Assembly (NCBI GenBank): GCA_963763305.1
Contig: CAVXNP010000001.1
Location: forward strand, 310,001 to 374,000
Direction: 5' to 3'
Length of the DNA stretch: 64,000 nucleotides
Origin: CAVXNP01 sp963763305
Lineage (GTDB): Bacteria > Pseudomonadota > Gammaproteobacteria > Xanthomonadales > Rhodanobacteraceae
Shown: positions 1 through 8,737 of the stretch, piece by piece
How the letters are laid out: every line of letters starts with the position of its first letter
Numbering within the stretch: the stretch's first letter is position 1
Position numbers and translations under genes: made by a program
Notes under the pieces: generated by a model
The model's input: only the letters and a program-made list of their open reading frames with translations
Told to the model about the DNA's origin: nothing
The model's database searches: none

Positions 1-2909
1 CTATCGCGTCGACGTGCCTTGGCGTGTGTTCCATTGCCAGCGCGGGTACGGCGCCCACGGCAGCGGCGAGTTCACGGCAGGGCATGCAGGACCAGTCCGA
101 CAGCACGACCGATGGCCAGGTGCCCCGCAAGGAGAAGAAATCCCAGCGCGGCCATACCACCCAGCTGCAGGCGGTCGAAGTCAACGGCTTCGCCAGCAGC
201 CTGGAAAATGCCACCGCCATCAAGCGCAATTCCGACGCCATCGTCGAGGCGGTCTCCGCCGAACAGATCGGCAAGCTGCCGGGCGTCAGCATCGCCGACA
301 CGCTGGGCCGCCTGCCCGGCCTGGCGGTACAGACCGTCAGTGGCCGCCCGCAGGTGCTGACCATCCACGGCCTGGGTCCCGATTTCAGCACCGCGCTGGT
401 CAATGGCGGCCAGCAGGTCAGTACCTCCAACAACCGCGACGTGCAGTTCGACCAGTACCCCTCGAGCTGGTTCGACAACGTGGTGGTGCACCTGAGCCCC
501 ACTGCCAACCTGGTCGGCCAGGGCCTGTCGGGCACGGTGGACATGCACACCATCCGTCCGCTGGACAAGGACAAGCCCGAAGCGGCGATGAACGCGCGCT
601 ACGTCTGGGACGGCCAGTCGCAGCTTTCGACCGGCCCCGGCGTCAGCGACAAGGGCTACAACGTCAACGGCATCTGGGTGGACCAGTTCGCCGACCACAC
701 CTTCGGCGTCACCCTGGGTGTCGACCTGGAATCGAACCCGGCGCAGATCAAGCACCAGGCGCCGTGGGGTTACCCGAACGATGCCGACGGCGACTACGTG
801 GTCGGCGGCTCCAAGAATTACGGCATTTCGGACACCTTCAAGCGGCAGGGTCTGCTGACCTCGTTCCAGTGGCGGCCGAACGATTTCTTCAACAGCACGC
901 TCGACCTGACCTACGACAACTTCAAGGAAACCCAGCAGGCCAAGGGCATCGAATTTCCGCTGTTCTGGGGTGGCGGCGTCACGCTGGACCCGGCCAACGT
1001 GCAGAACGGCTTCGTGCAGAGCGGCACCTACAACAACGTCAAGGGCGTCATCCGCAACGACTACAACCAGACCAAGGCCAAGGTCTGGAACATCGGCTGG
1101 CGCAACGAGTTCAAGTTCAACGACGACTGGTCCGGCGAACTGGATGCCAATTACTCGCGCGCCGACCGCCGCGATTTCCAGCTGGAGAGCTACTCGGGCA
1201 CCGGCTACGGCACTGGCGCCGGCGGCGGCGCCACCGATTCGATCGGCTTCAGCGAGCTCGACAGCGGGCTGCTCTACCTGAACCCGTCGCTTGATTACAG
1301 CGGCGACCAGATCGTGCTGACCGATCCGCAGGGCTGGGGCTCCGGCGGCAACCCGCCCGTGGTGCAGGCCGGCTTCATCAACGCGCCCAAGACCAAGGAT
1401 TACCTCGCCAACCTGAAGGCCGCCGTCAAGCGCGACTTCATGGAAGGCCCGTTCTCCAGCGTGGAAGCCGGTGTCGTGCGCGGTACGCGCAAGAAGACCT
1501 ACGACATCGACCAGACCTTCCTGACCCTGGGTGGCGGTTTCTTCTCCGCTACCAACACGCCCGTCCTCACCGCCCCGACCGGCGGTGGCACCTGCAGCGC
1601 GCTGGCGTGGATGGGTGTGGGCTCGCAGGCCTGCTACAACCCGCTGGCCCTGATCTCCAACGGTACCTACACGCTGCTGCCGACCTCGCTGTCGTCGATC
1701 GCGGTGCCGCCGAACTGGAAGGTCACCGAGCGTGACGTTACCTCGTACGTGCAGTTCAACCTGGACACCAACGTCGGCAACGTGGGCCTGCGCGGCAACT
1801 TCGGCCTGCAGGTGGCGCACACCAGCCAGACCTCCGAAGGCCAGCGTGTGACCGCCGGCGACGGCAGCACCACCGCCGGCGACGCCACCGCCATCCTGGT
1901 GCCGGTGAGCGGTGGCACCACGTACACCCGCTACCTGCCCAGCGCCAACCTGATCTTCGGCTTCGACGAGAGCAACGATCTTCGCGTCGGTGCGGCCCGC
2001 GTGATGGCGCGTCCGCGCATGGACCAGATGAGCGCCAGCCTTGGCTTGAACACGGCCATCGGTCAGCTCTCCAACCCCGATCCGAACCAGTCCTACTTCA
2101 GCGCGTCCGGCGGCAATGCCAAATTGGCCCCGACCATGGCCGACAACTACAACATCAGCTACGAGCACTATCTCTCCGGCAACGGCTCGGGTTACCAGTG
2201 CTCCTCCGCCGATGCGAAACAGTCGGACCTGTGCCGCAGCGGCAGCGGTGGCGGATACATCGCGTTGTCCGGCTACTACCTGAAGCTGAAGGACTACATC
2301 AACCCGAACTCGGCCTACCTGTACGACTTCGCCGCGTTCGTACCGGCCTACCTGACGCCTGCCCAGCAGGCCCAGCTGGGCACCACCATGGGTGTCGTGT
2401 CCGGGCCGGCCAACGAGGGCCGTGGCTACGTCAAGGGCGCCCAGCTCACCCTGAACCTGCCGTTCGGCAATTTTTCGTCGGCACTCAGCGGCTTCGGCAC
2501 CATCCTCACCGGCAACTACACCAAGAGCTCGCTGATCTACCCGGGCAACCCGGACCCGATCACCGTGCCGGGCCTGTCCAAGTGGGTCGCCAACGGCACG
2601 CTGTACTACCAGCACAATGGCTTCGAGGCGCGCATCAGCGACAGCTACCGTTCGAGCTTCCTGGGTGAGGTGTCCGGCATCAGTGCCACCCGCATCGAGC
2701 AGACCATCAAGGGCGGCAGCAGCTACGACGCCCAGATCAGCTACTCGTTCAACAGCGGCGCGCTGGAGGGTCTGACCCTGATTGCGCAGGGCTCGAACCT
2801 GTCGAACAAGAGCTTTGTAACCTACCAGAACGACGACCCGCGACAGGTACAGACCTGGGAGAGCTACGGTCGCCGCTACGAGGTGGGCGTCTCCTACAAG
2901 TTCAAGTAA
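1..2909 (+). CDS. TonB-dependent outer-membrane receptor, 5' end cut by window
   Basis: This is a TonB-dependent receptor of the large Caulobacter/Xanthomonas type. It would carry oligosaccharides across the outer membrane using TonB-ExbBD energy. The frame is open from base 3, and the first visible residues are hydrophobic and end in an Ala-rich stretch, as in the second half of a signal peptide; the true start therefore lies upstream. A TonB-box-like VEVNGF is followed by a plug domain (EQIGKLPG, DTLGRLPGL) and then a long Gly/Asn/Tyr-rich region typical of a 22-strand barrel. The protein ends in alternating aromatic residues, YEVGVSYKFK, a usual outer-membrane insertion signal. About 960 residues are visible with no frameshift. 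The flavin halogenase and the two glycosidases downstream suggest a maltodextrin ligand; that substrate is inferred from context only. Confidence 0.9.
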   Translation, partial: IASTCLGVCSIASAGTAPTAAASSRQGMQDQSDSTTDGQVPRKEKKSQRGHTTQLQAVEVNGFASSLENATAIKRNSDAIVEAVSAEQIGKLPGVSIADTLGRLPGLAVQTVSGRPQVLTIHGLGPDFSTALVNGGQQVSTSNNRDVQFDQYPSSWFDNVVVHLSPTANLVGQGLSGTVDMHTIRPLDKDKPEAAMNARYVWDGQSQLSTGPGVSDKGYNVNGIWVDQFADHTFGVTLGVDLESNPAQIKHQAPWGYPNDADGDYVVGGSKNYGISDTFKRQGLLTSFQWRPNDFFNSTLDLTYDNFKETQQAKGIEFPLFWGGGVTLDPANVQNGFVQSGTYNNVKGVIRNDYNQTKAKVWNIGWRNEFKFNDDWSGELDANYSRADRRDFQLESYSGTGYGTGAGGGATDSIGFSELDSGLLYLNPSLDYSGDQIVLTDPQGWGSGGNPPVVQAGFINAPKTKDYLANLKAAVKRDFMEGPFSSVEAGVVRGTRKKTYDIDQTFLTLGGGFFSATNTPVLTAPTGGGTCSALAWMGVGSQACYNPLALISNGTYTLLPTSLSSIAVPPNWKVTERDVTSYVQFNLDTNVGNVGLRGNFGLQVAHTSQTSEGQRVTAGDGSTTAGDATAILVPVSGGTTYTRYLPSANLIFGFDESNDLRVGAARVMARPRMDQMSASLGLNTAIGQLSNPDPNQSYFSASGGNAKLAPTMADNYNISYEHYLSGNGSGYQCSSADAKQSDLCRSGSGGGYIALSGYYLKLKDYINPNSAYLYDFAAFVPAYLTPAQQAQLGTTMGVVSGPANEGRGYVKGAQLTLNLPFGNFSSALSGFGTILTGNYTKSSLIYPGNPDPITVPGLSKWVANGTLYYQHNGFEARISDSYRSSFLGEVSGISATRIEQTIKGGSSYDAQISYSFNSGALEGLTLIAQGSNLSNKSFVTYQNDDPRQVQTWESYGRRYEVGVSYKFK

Positions 2910-2933
2910 GACGCCAACGCTGTTCTCCCCGTT

Positions 2934-2969
2934 AGCCCCGTTGGCTGACACCAACGGGGCTCGTTTTTT
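2934..2969 (+). terminator. Rho-independent terminator after the TonB receptor
   Basis: A perfect 11-bp stem (AGCCCCGTTGG paired with CCAACGGGGCT) with a 6-base loop is followed by CG and a run of six T. It starts 24 bp after the receptor stop codon, so the receptor transcript probably ends here and the halogenase gene is read separately or by readthrough. Confidence 0.9.
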
Positions 2970-3029
2970 GACGGGCGGCCGTCCACCGGCTACACGGTGT
3001 GGATGGGCGACAACCAGGCGCGACCAACC

Positions 3030-4547
3030 ATGAATGCATCAGCGATCAGGAACGTGGTGATCGTCGGCGGAGGCACCGCCGGCTGGATGGCGGCTGCCGT
3101 GTTGTCGCGAGCACTGGGGCAGCAACTGTCGATCCGGCTGGTGGAATCGGACCAGATCGGGACGGTGGGGGTGGGCGAAGCAACCATCCCGCAGATCCGC
3201 CACATCAACCAGTTCCTGGATATCGACGAGGACGACATGCTGCGTGCCACCGGTGGCACGTTCAAGCTGGGCGTCCAGTTCAACGACTGGGGTCGCATAG
3301 GCGACCGCTACCTGCATGCCTTTGGCGACATCGGCCTGCCGCTGGGCCTGATTCCATTCCAGCACTACTGGCTGCGCCAGCGCCAACGCGGCGCGGCGCA
3401 CGACCTGTGGTCCTACTCGCTCAATGCCGCAGCCTGCCATGATCACCGTTTCGGCCGCCTGGAAAAGGTCGGCTCCAGCCCGCTGACCGGCATCCGCTAC
3501 GCCTACCACCTGGACGCCAGCCTGTACGCGCAGTACCTGCGCCAGCGCTGCGATCCGGCCGTGGTGCAACGCACGCAAGGCAAGGTGGTGGACGTACGCC
3601 TGCACGCGCACAGCGGCTTCATCGAATCGCTGCTGCTGGACAGCGGCGAAGCGATCGATGGCGACCTGTTCATCGACTGCTCGGGTTTTCGCGGGCTGCT
3701 GATCGAGGGGGCGCTAAAGAGCGGCTACCACAACTGGCAGCACTGGCTGCCCAACGATCGGGCACTGGCCGTGGCCAGCGTCCGGACCGGTCCCATGCGC
3801 CCGTACACGCAGGCGAGCGCACGAAGTGCCGGCTGGCAGTGGCGCATCCCGCTGCAGCACCGCACCGGCAACGGCCACGTGTACTGCAGCCGCTACATCA
3901 GCGACGACGAGGCCGCGTCGGTGCTGCTGGCCAATCTCGACGGGCCGGCGCTGGGCGATCCCCGTCCGCTGCGCTTCACCACCGGCATGCGGCACCAGGT
4001 CTGGAACCGCAATTGCATCGCGCTGGGCCTGGCCGCCGGATTCATGGAGCCGATCGAGTCAACCAGCATCCATCTGGTCCAGTCCGGCATCAGCCGGCTG
4101 CTGGGAATGTTTCCCGATCGCTCGTTCGACCCGGCCATCGTCGCCGAGTACAACCGGCAGACGCAGTTCGAGTACGAACGCGTCCGCGATTTCCTGATCC
4201 TGCACTACAAGGCCACGCAGCGCCGCGACACGCCATTCTGGCAACACTGCGGGGAGATGGAGATTCCCGATTCGCTGGCCCACCGCATCGAGCTGTTCCG
4301 AAGCGGCGGCTTGGTGTTCCGCGAAGGCGAGGAGCTGTTCACCGAACCGGGCTGGCTGCAGGTGATGCTCGGGCAGCACATCGAACCGAGGGCCTGGCAC
4401 GCGCTTGCCGACGCGCTGCCGGAGCAGCAGCTCGACGGCTTCCTGGCCGACATCCGCACGCTGATAGGCCGCGCGGTGAACACGCTGCCGAAGCATGCCG
4501 ACTTTGTCGCCGCGCACTGCGCCAGTGCCCAGGGCGAGCCCGGTTGA
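3030..4547 (+). CDS. flavin-dependent (tryptophan-type) halogenase
   Basis: This belongs to the FAD-dependent halogenase family of PrnA/RebH, which use FADH2, O2 and halide to halogenate indoles or other aromatics. The N-terminal FAD site reads GGGTAGW. With the ATG at 3030 the conserved active-site lysine falls at residue 79 (TFKLGVQF), the number used for PrnA and RebH, which supports this start over the GTG at 2997. The WxWxIP signature, which blocks monooxygenation, is WQWRIP at about 269-274, and the conserved EPIES segment with the catalytic Glu is near 340. Length (505 residues) fits the family and all key residues are intact. Genes of this family commonly sit beside TonB receptors in Xanthomonadales and Caulobacterales. 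The substrate is unknown, and no cognate flavin reductase is visible nearby. Confidence 0.88.
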   Translation: MNASAIRNVVIVGGGTAGWMAAAVLSRALGQQLSIRLVESDQIGTVGVGEATIPQIRHINQFLDIDEDDMLRATGGTFKLGVQFNDWGRIGDRYLHAFGDIGLPLGLIPFQHYWLRQRQRGAAHDLWSYSLNAAACHDHRFGRLEKVGSSPLTGIRYAYHLDASLYAQYLRQRCDPAVVQRTQGKVVDVRLHAHSGFIESLLLDSGEAIDGDLFIDCSGFRGLLIEGALKSGYHNWQHWLPNDRALAVASVRTGPMRPYTQASARSAGWQWRIPLQHRTGNGHVYCSRYISDDEAASVLLANLDGPALGDPRPLRFTTGMRHQVWNRNCIALGLAAGFMEPIESTSIHLVQSGISRLLGMFPDRSFDPAIVAEYNRQTQFEYERVRDFLILHYKATQRRDTPFWQHCGEMEIPDSLAHRIELFRSGGLVFREGEELFTEPGWLQVMLGQHIEPRAWHALADALPEQQLDGFLADIRTLIGRAVNTLPKHADFVAAHCASAQGEPG

Positions 4548-4639
4548 ACCGCTTGGCATGCCGGGCACCTGAGTCGCGCGATCAGGCTCCGGCGTGCGCG
4601 CATCGCAGTGCACCAAACCCGAAAGGTGATGCGCTCGGC

Positions 4640-4689
4640 ATGAATACGTATGCACCTGCGGCGATCTGGGCGCCGCCGCGGCCTACCAT
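4640..4689 (+). promoter_or_regulatory. candidate operator and promoter of the GH13-GH31 operon
   Basis: ATGAATACGTATGCA (4640-4654), with a palindromic ATACGTAT core, lies upstream of a likely -10 box TACCAT (4684-4689), followed by GGAAG. The same arrangement occurs at 11598-11647 before the second glycosidase operon: the 15-mer is identical and the TACGTA-to-TACCAT distance is exactly 39 bp in both. Central-CG palindromes are usual for LacI-family operators, so a LacI-type maltose regulator is the best guess. None is encoded in this window. The -35 box is weak here. Confidence 0.6.
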
Positions 4690-4773
4690 GGAAGCACGCG
4701 CGGCAAGCGGCCGCACCCGGCCGGCCGGGTGCCGATCCGCTGCCGCCTGTCCCCATTGCCGCCGGAGTACCTG

Positions 4774-6357
4774 TTGATCCGCCGACTCCCCCTGCCCGTG
4801 CTGTTGTGCCTTGCCCTGTTCTCGTTGCGGGCGGTGCCGGCCGTGGCCACTGCGTCGGCGACGCCAACCACCTCCCCCACCCCGGAGGCTCGCAGCGCCC
4901 CGGCCACCCACGTCTGGTACGAGATCTTCGTGCGTGCCTGGTACGACACCAACGGCGATGGGGTCGGCGACCTCAACGGCGTCACCGCCAGGCTCGATTA
5001 TCTGAAGTGGCTGGGCGTGGACGGCATCTGGCTGATGCCGATCAACCCGTCGCCGAGCTACCACGGTTACGACGTCACCGATTACCGCGCGATCAACCCG
5101 CAGTACGGCAGCATGGCCGATTTCGAACGGCTGGTCGCGGCCGCGCACCAGCGCGGCATCCGGGTCATCATCGACCTGGTGATCAACCACAGCAGCGATC
5201 GTCACCCATGGTTCCTCGCCGCCCGCGATCCACACGACCCGCACCATGGCTGGTATCACTGGGCCACACCCGGAACCAAGCTTGACGCCATCAGCGCCAC
5301 CGGCGGCCCGGCCTGGCACCGGCTCGGTGCGCAGGCCTACCTGGGCGTATTCACCGGGCAGATGCCCGACTTCGACTACGACACGCCGGCGCTGCGCCGG
5401 CAGATGGTGGGTGTCGGCCGGTTCTGGCTGAAAAAGGGGGTCGACGGCTTCCGCCTGGATGCCGCCCGGCACATCTACGACGACTTCCGGAACCCGGACG
5501 ACGACCCGACCGTGCTGGCGCGCAACGTGCGCTGGTGGTCCGACTTCCGCGCCGGGCTGGATGCGGTACGCCCCGATGCGTACCTGGTCGGCGAAGTGAC
5601 CGGACGCACGCCCACGGCACTGGCGCCCTATCTGCAGCCGCTCGACGCGGTGTTCAATTTCGCGCTGGCCGAGCGGCTGATCGACAGTGCCGCGCACGAA
5701 CGCAACCTGGGGCTCGATGCGCTGCTGGACCGCAGCGCGGCGATCTATCGCGCCTCGCCTCGCCGTTCGGGTGACGCGCCGTTCCTGTCCAACCACGACC
5801 AGGAGCGGGTGATGAGCCAGCTGCATGGCGACGACCGGCACATGCGCATGGCCGCGGCGATGCTGCTGACCCTGCCCGGCCAGCCCTTTCTGTATTACGG
5901 CGAGGAACTGGGCATGCGCGGACGCAAGCCCGATCCGGACCTGCGCGAACCGATGCGCTGGCAGCGCGCCGCCGGTGCGCCGGGGGAGAGCCGCTGGAAG
6001 CGCTCCAGCGTGCGGCAGGGGCCGGACGTCTCGGTCCAGGCCGAGCGCGCCAACCCCGGCTCCCTGCTGCACTTCTACCAGCGCCTGATCCACTGGCGCG
6101 CCGAACTGCCGGTGCTGGTCGACGGCGACCTGCACGCCGTCCCCACCGGCAATCCGCGGCTGCTTGCCTACCGACGCGGCGGCGGCGCGAACGCGGTCCT
6201 CGTCTTGCACAATCTGTCCGGCCGATCACAAACACTCACGCTCGATCCGGCCACCTTTTCCGCGGTCACCACCGTGCGGCTGCAAAGCGGCACCGGGGCC
6301 CGCATCGACCAGGGCAGTGTTGCCCTTCCCGCCTACTCCACCGTGGTACTGCAATGA
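4774..6357 (+). CDS. secreted GH13 alpha-amylase-family enzyme
   Basis: This glycoside hydrolase family 13 enzyme would cleave alpha-1,4-glucans or maltodextrins after export. The TTG at 4774 is preferred: GGAG (4763-4766) sits 7 bases upstream, and translation from it gives a clean signal peptide (RR, a Leu-rich core, then AVATA). A GTG at 4729 would add 15 residues without improving this. After a Thr/Pro linker the (beta/alpha)8 barrel carries the GH13 catalytic set: nucleophile Asp near 229 (GFRLDAARH), acid/base Glu near 274 (LVGEVTG) and transition-state Asp near 342 (NHDQE). The length, about 527 residues, is normal. Its stop overlaps the next start (ATGA), so it is co-translated with the GH31 enzyme. 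Cleavage specificity cannot be fixed from motifs. Confidence 0.85.
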   Translation: MIRRLPLPVLLCLALFSLRAVPAVATASATPTTSPTPEARSAPATHVWYEIFVRAWYDTNGDGVGDLNGVTARLDYLKWLGVDGIWLMPINPSPSYHGYDVTDYRAINPQYGSMADFERLVAAAHQRGIRVIIDLVINHSSDRHPWFLAARDPHDPHHGWYHWATPGTKLDAISATGGPAWHRLGAQAYLGVFTGQMPDFDYDTPALRRQMVGVGRFWLKKGVDGFRLDAARHIYDDFRNPDDDPTVLARNVRWWSDFRAGLDAVRPDAYLVGEVTGRTPTALAPYLQPLDAVFNFALAERLIDSAAHERNLGLDALLDRSAAIYRASPRRSGDAPFLSNHDQERVMSQLHGDDRHMRMAAAMLLTLPGQPFLYYGEELGMRGRKPDPDLREPMRWQRAAGAPGESRWKRSSVRQGPDVSVQAERANPGSLLHFYQRLIHWRAELPVLVDGDLHAVPTGNPRLLAYRRGGGANAVLVLHNLSGRSQTLTLDPATFSAVTTVRLQSGTGARIDQGSVALPAYSTVVLQ

Positions 6358-8717
6358 TCGAACAACGCCTTCGTCGCCGGCCGGCTGCCCGGCTTCTCGC
6401 CCTCGCCCTGATCAGCGCCGCCGGCATGCAGACGGTCACGCCGCTGCATGCCCGAACCGCCACGGTCGACAGCGAGGGCCTGCGCATACCGGTACGCAAC
6501 GGCGTGGTCAGCGCCCGCCTGCTCAATGCCGGCATCGTGCGGCTTCGCTTCACGCCCACCCATGGCGCGCCGGTCGCACCCACCGTGGTGATCGACCCCA
6601 GGGCCAGCTGGCCGATGCCCGACATGCACTGGGAGCAGCACGGGCAGTTGCAGACGCTCAGCTCCTCGCAGCTGAAGCTGCAATGGGATGCCGGACGCGC
6701 CCTGCTCACGCTCTGCGATACCGAACAACGAACCCTGCTGCAGATCGATCCGCGCTCGCTCGGGCGCGGCACGCTGCAATTGCAGCATGGCAAGCAGGAT
6801 GCGCTGTATGGCATCCACGGCTACAGCGCCACGGACAAGGGCGGCGGCCTGCTGCGCCGTGGCAAGCAGCTGGCCGATGCCGGCAAGCAGGGCGATGCCG
6901 GCGCCCCGTTCGTGTGGAGCACGGCCGGCTACGGCGTGCTGGTCGATGTGGTCGGCGCGCGATTCCGGCTGGCGCCGCAGCGGATCAAGGTCAAGGCCGA
7001 CGACGGCCGTCTGGGCGACGTGTACCTGATGGCCGGCTCGCCGAAGACGCTGTTTGGCTCGCTGGCCAGCATCAGTGGCCACAGCCCGCTGTTCCCGAAG
7101 TGGGCGATGGGCTTCACCAACAGCCAGTGGGGCATCGACGAGAAGGAGCTGCGCGACATCGTCGACACCTACCGGGCCAAGCACATCCCGATCGACAACT
7201 TCACGCTGGACTTCGACTGGAAGGCCTGGGGCGAGGATGATTTCGGCGAGTTCCGCTGGAACACCCGCAAGTTCCCCGACGGCCCCAGCGGCAAGCTGAA
7301 GAAGGAGATGGATGAACGCGGGATGCACTTGACCGGCATCATGAAGCCGCGCATCCATGTCGATACGGTCGAGGGCCGACAGGCCACCGAGAACGGCTAC
7401 TGGCTGAAGGAAAGCAAGGCCGAGCCGGACTACTTCTCGCACAAGACCGTGCGCGAGCTGGATCTTTCCACCGCAGCGGCCCGCAGCTGGTTCTTCAACG
7501 ACGAACTCAAGCACGCGTTTGCCACCGGCATCGTCGGCTGGTGGAACGACGAGGCCGACGACACCGGCGTGCAGCTGCAGCACCTGGACATGGAGCGCGC
7601 GCTGTACGACGGCCAGCGCGCCATGTCCGACCTGCGCGTGTGGTCGATCAACCGCAACTTCTACCTGGGCGCGCAGCGCTACGCCTACGGCCTGTGGTCC
7701 GGCGACATCCGCACCGGGTTCTCCAGCATGGCCAACCAGCGCCAGCGGATGCTCAGCTCGATCAACCTGGGCGAGATGCAGTGGGGCATGGATGGCGGCG
7801 GCTTCAAGGGCGGCACGCCCAGCCCGGAGAACTACGCGCGCTGGATCCAGTTCGGCGCGTTCACCCCGATCTTCCGCGTGCATGGCGAACTGAACCAGAA
7901 GCGCCAGCCGTGGACCTACGGGCCGGTGGCCGAGAAGGCGGCCACCGACGCGATCCGCCTGCGTTATGCGTTGATCCCGTACATCTACAGCCACGAATAC
8001 GCCCGCCATGTCAGCGGCGTGGGGCTGGTGCGTCCGCTGGTATTCGACTGGCCGCATGACCCGATGGTGCGCAACGACGTCAACGCCTGGATGTTCGGCG
8101 ACAGCCTGCTGGTGTCGCCAGTGGTGGAACAGGGCCAGCAGCTCAAGCGCATCTACCTGCCCGCCGGCCGGTGGACCGACTGGTTCAGCGGCAAGCAGTA
8201 TGCGGGTGGCCAGACCATCGAGCACGTGGCGGACGCCACGAACTGGAGCGATATCCCGCTGTTCGTCCGCGACGGCGCCATCATCCCGATGCAGCCGGTG
8301 ATGGATTACGTCGGCGAGCGGCCGGTGACCGAGCTGCAGGTCGAGGTGTTCCCCGGCGACCAGCCCAGCCACTTCGACTATTACGACGACGACGGCAAGA
8401 CCTACGACTACGAAAACGGTCGCTACTTCCGCCAGCCGCTGGCGGTGCGTCGCACCGATGGCGTGGTGACCTTGAAGACCGGCGAGGTCGAGGGCAGCTA
8501 CAAGCCGCCGCTGCGCTTCTATCTGCTGAAGATCCATGGCGGGCGGGCAGCCTCGGTGACCAGCGGCCATGCGCTGCACCCGTTCGCCAGTCTGGAAGCA
8601 CTGCAGCAGGCCGATGGCGAGGGCTGGGCCGCAGGCACCGATCGTTTCGGTCCGGTGACCTACGTGCGGGTGGCCGCGGCCCAGACGCGGGAAATCGCGT
8701 TGCTGATGGGCAACTGA
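6354..8717 (+). CDS. secreted GH31 alpha-glucosidase
   Basis: This is an alpha-glucosidase/alpha-xylosidase-type enzyme of family GH31 that releases glucose from non-reducing ends. It is 787 residues long with an N-terminal signal peptide (a basic RRRP region, a Leu/Ala core, then a cleavage region near LHA). The catalytic nucleophile is the Asp in GWWNDEAD, near residue 399. The conserved segment MDGGGFKGG and the C-terminal beta-sandwich with DYYDDDGKTYDY are also present. It overlaps the GH13 gene by 4 bases (ATGA), which indicates translational coupling. It ends 20 bp before a convergent P450 gene. With the upstream amylase it would degrade maltodextrins to glucose in the periplasm or outside the cell. 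Xylosidase activity cannot be excluded, but the neighbours point to alpha-glucans. Confidence 0.87.
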   Translation: MIEQRLRRRPAARLLALALISAAGMQTVTPLHARTATVDSEGLRIPVRNGVVSARLLNAGIVRLRFTPTHGAPVAPTVVIDPRASWPMPDMHWEQHGQLQTLSSSQLKLQWDAGRALLTLCDTEQRTLLQIDPRSLGRGTLQLQHGKQDALYGIHGYSATDKGGGLLRRGKQLADAGKQGDAGAPFVWSTAGYGVLVDVVGARFRLAPQRIKVKADDGRLGDVYLMAGSPKTLFGSLASISGHSPLFPKWAMGFTNSQWGIDEKELRDIVDTYRAKHIPIDNFTLDFDWKAWGEDDFGEFRWNTRKFPDGPSGKLKKEMDERGMHLTGIMKPRIHVDTVEGRQATENGYWLKESKAEPDYFSHKTVRELDLSTAAARSWFFNDELKHAFATGIVGWWNDEADDTGVQLQHLDMERALYDGQRAMSDLRVWSINRNFYLGAQRYAYGLWSGDIRTGFSSMANQRQRMLSSINLGEMQWGMDGGGFKGGTPSPENYARWIQFGAFTPIFRVHGELNQKRQPWTYGPVAEKAATDAIRLRYALIPYIYSHEYARHVSGVGLVRPLVFDWPHDPMVRNDVNAWMFGDSLLVSPVVEQGQQLKRIYLPAGRWTDWFSGKQYAGGQTIEHVADATNWSDIPLFVRDGAIIPMQPVMDYVGERPVTELQVEVFPGDQPSHFDYYDDDGKTYDYENGRYFRQPLAVRRTDGVVTLKTGEVEGSYKPPLRFYLLKIHGGRAASVTSGHALHPFASLEALQQADGEGWAAGTDRFGPVTYVRVAAAQTREIALLMGN

Positions 8718-8737
8718 GCCGGGACGCCCGGTCGCGC

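Noticed and set aside
72..2954. 960-codon frame antisense to the TonB receptor
   Set aside because: Shadow frame caused by high GC at third positions; its translation has no family motif and lies on top of a recognisable gene.
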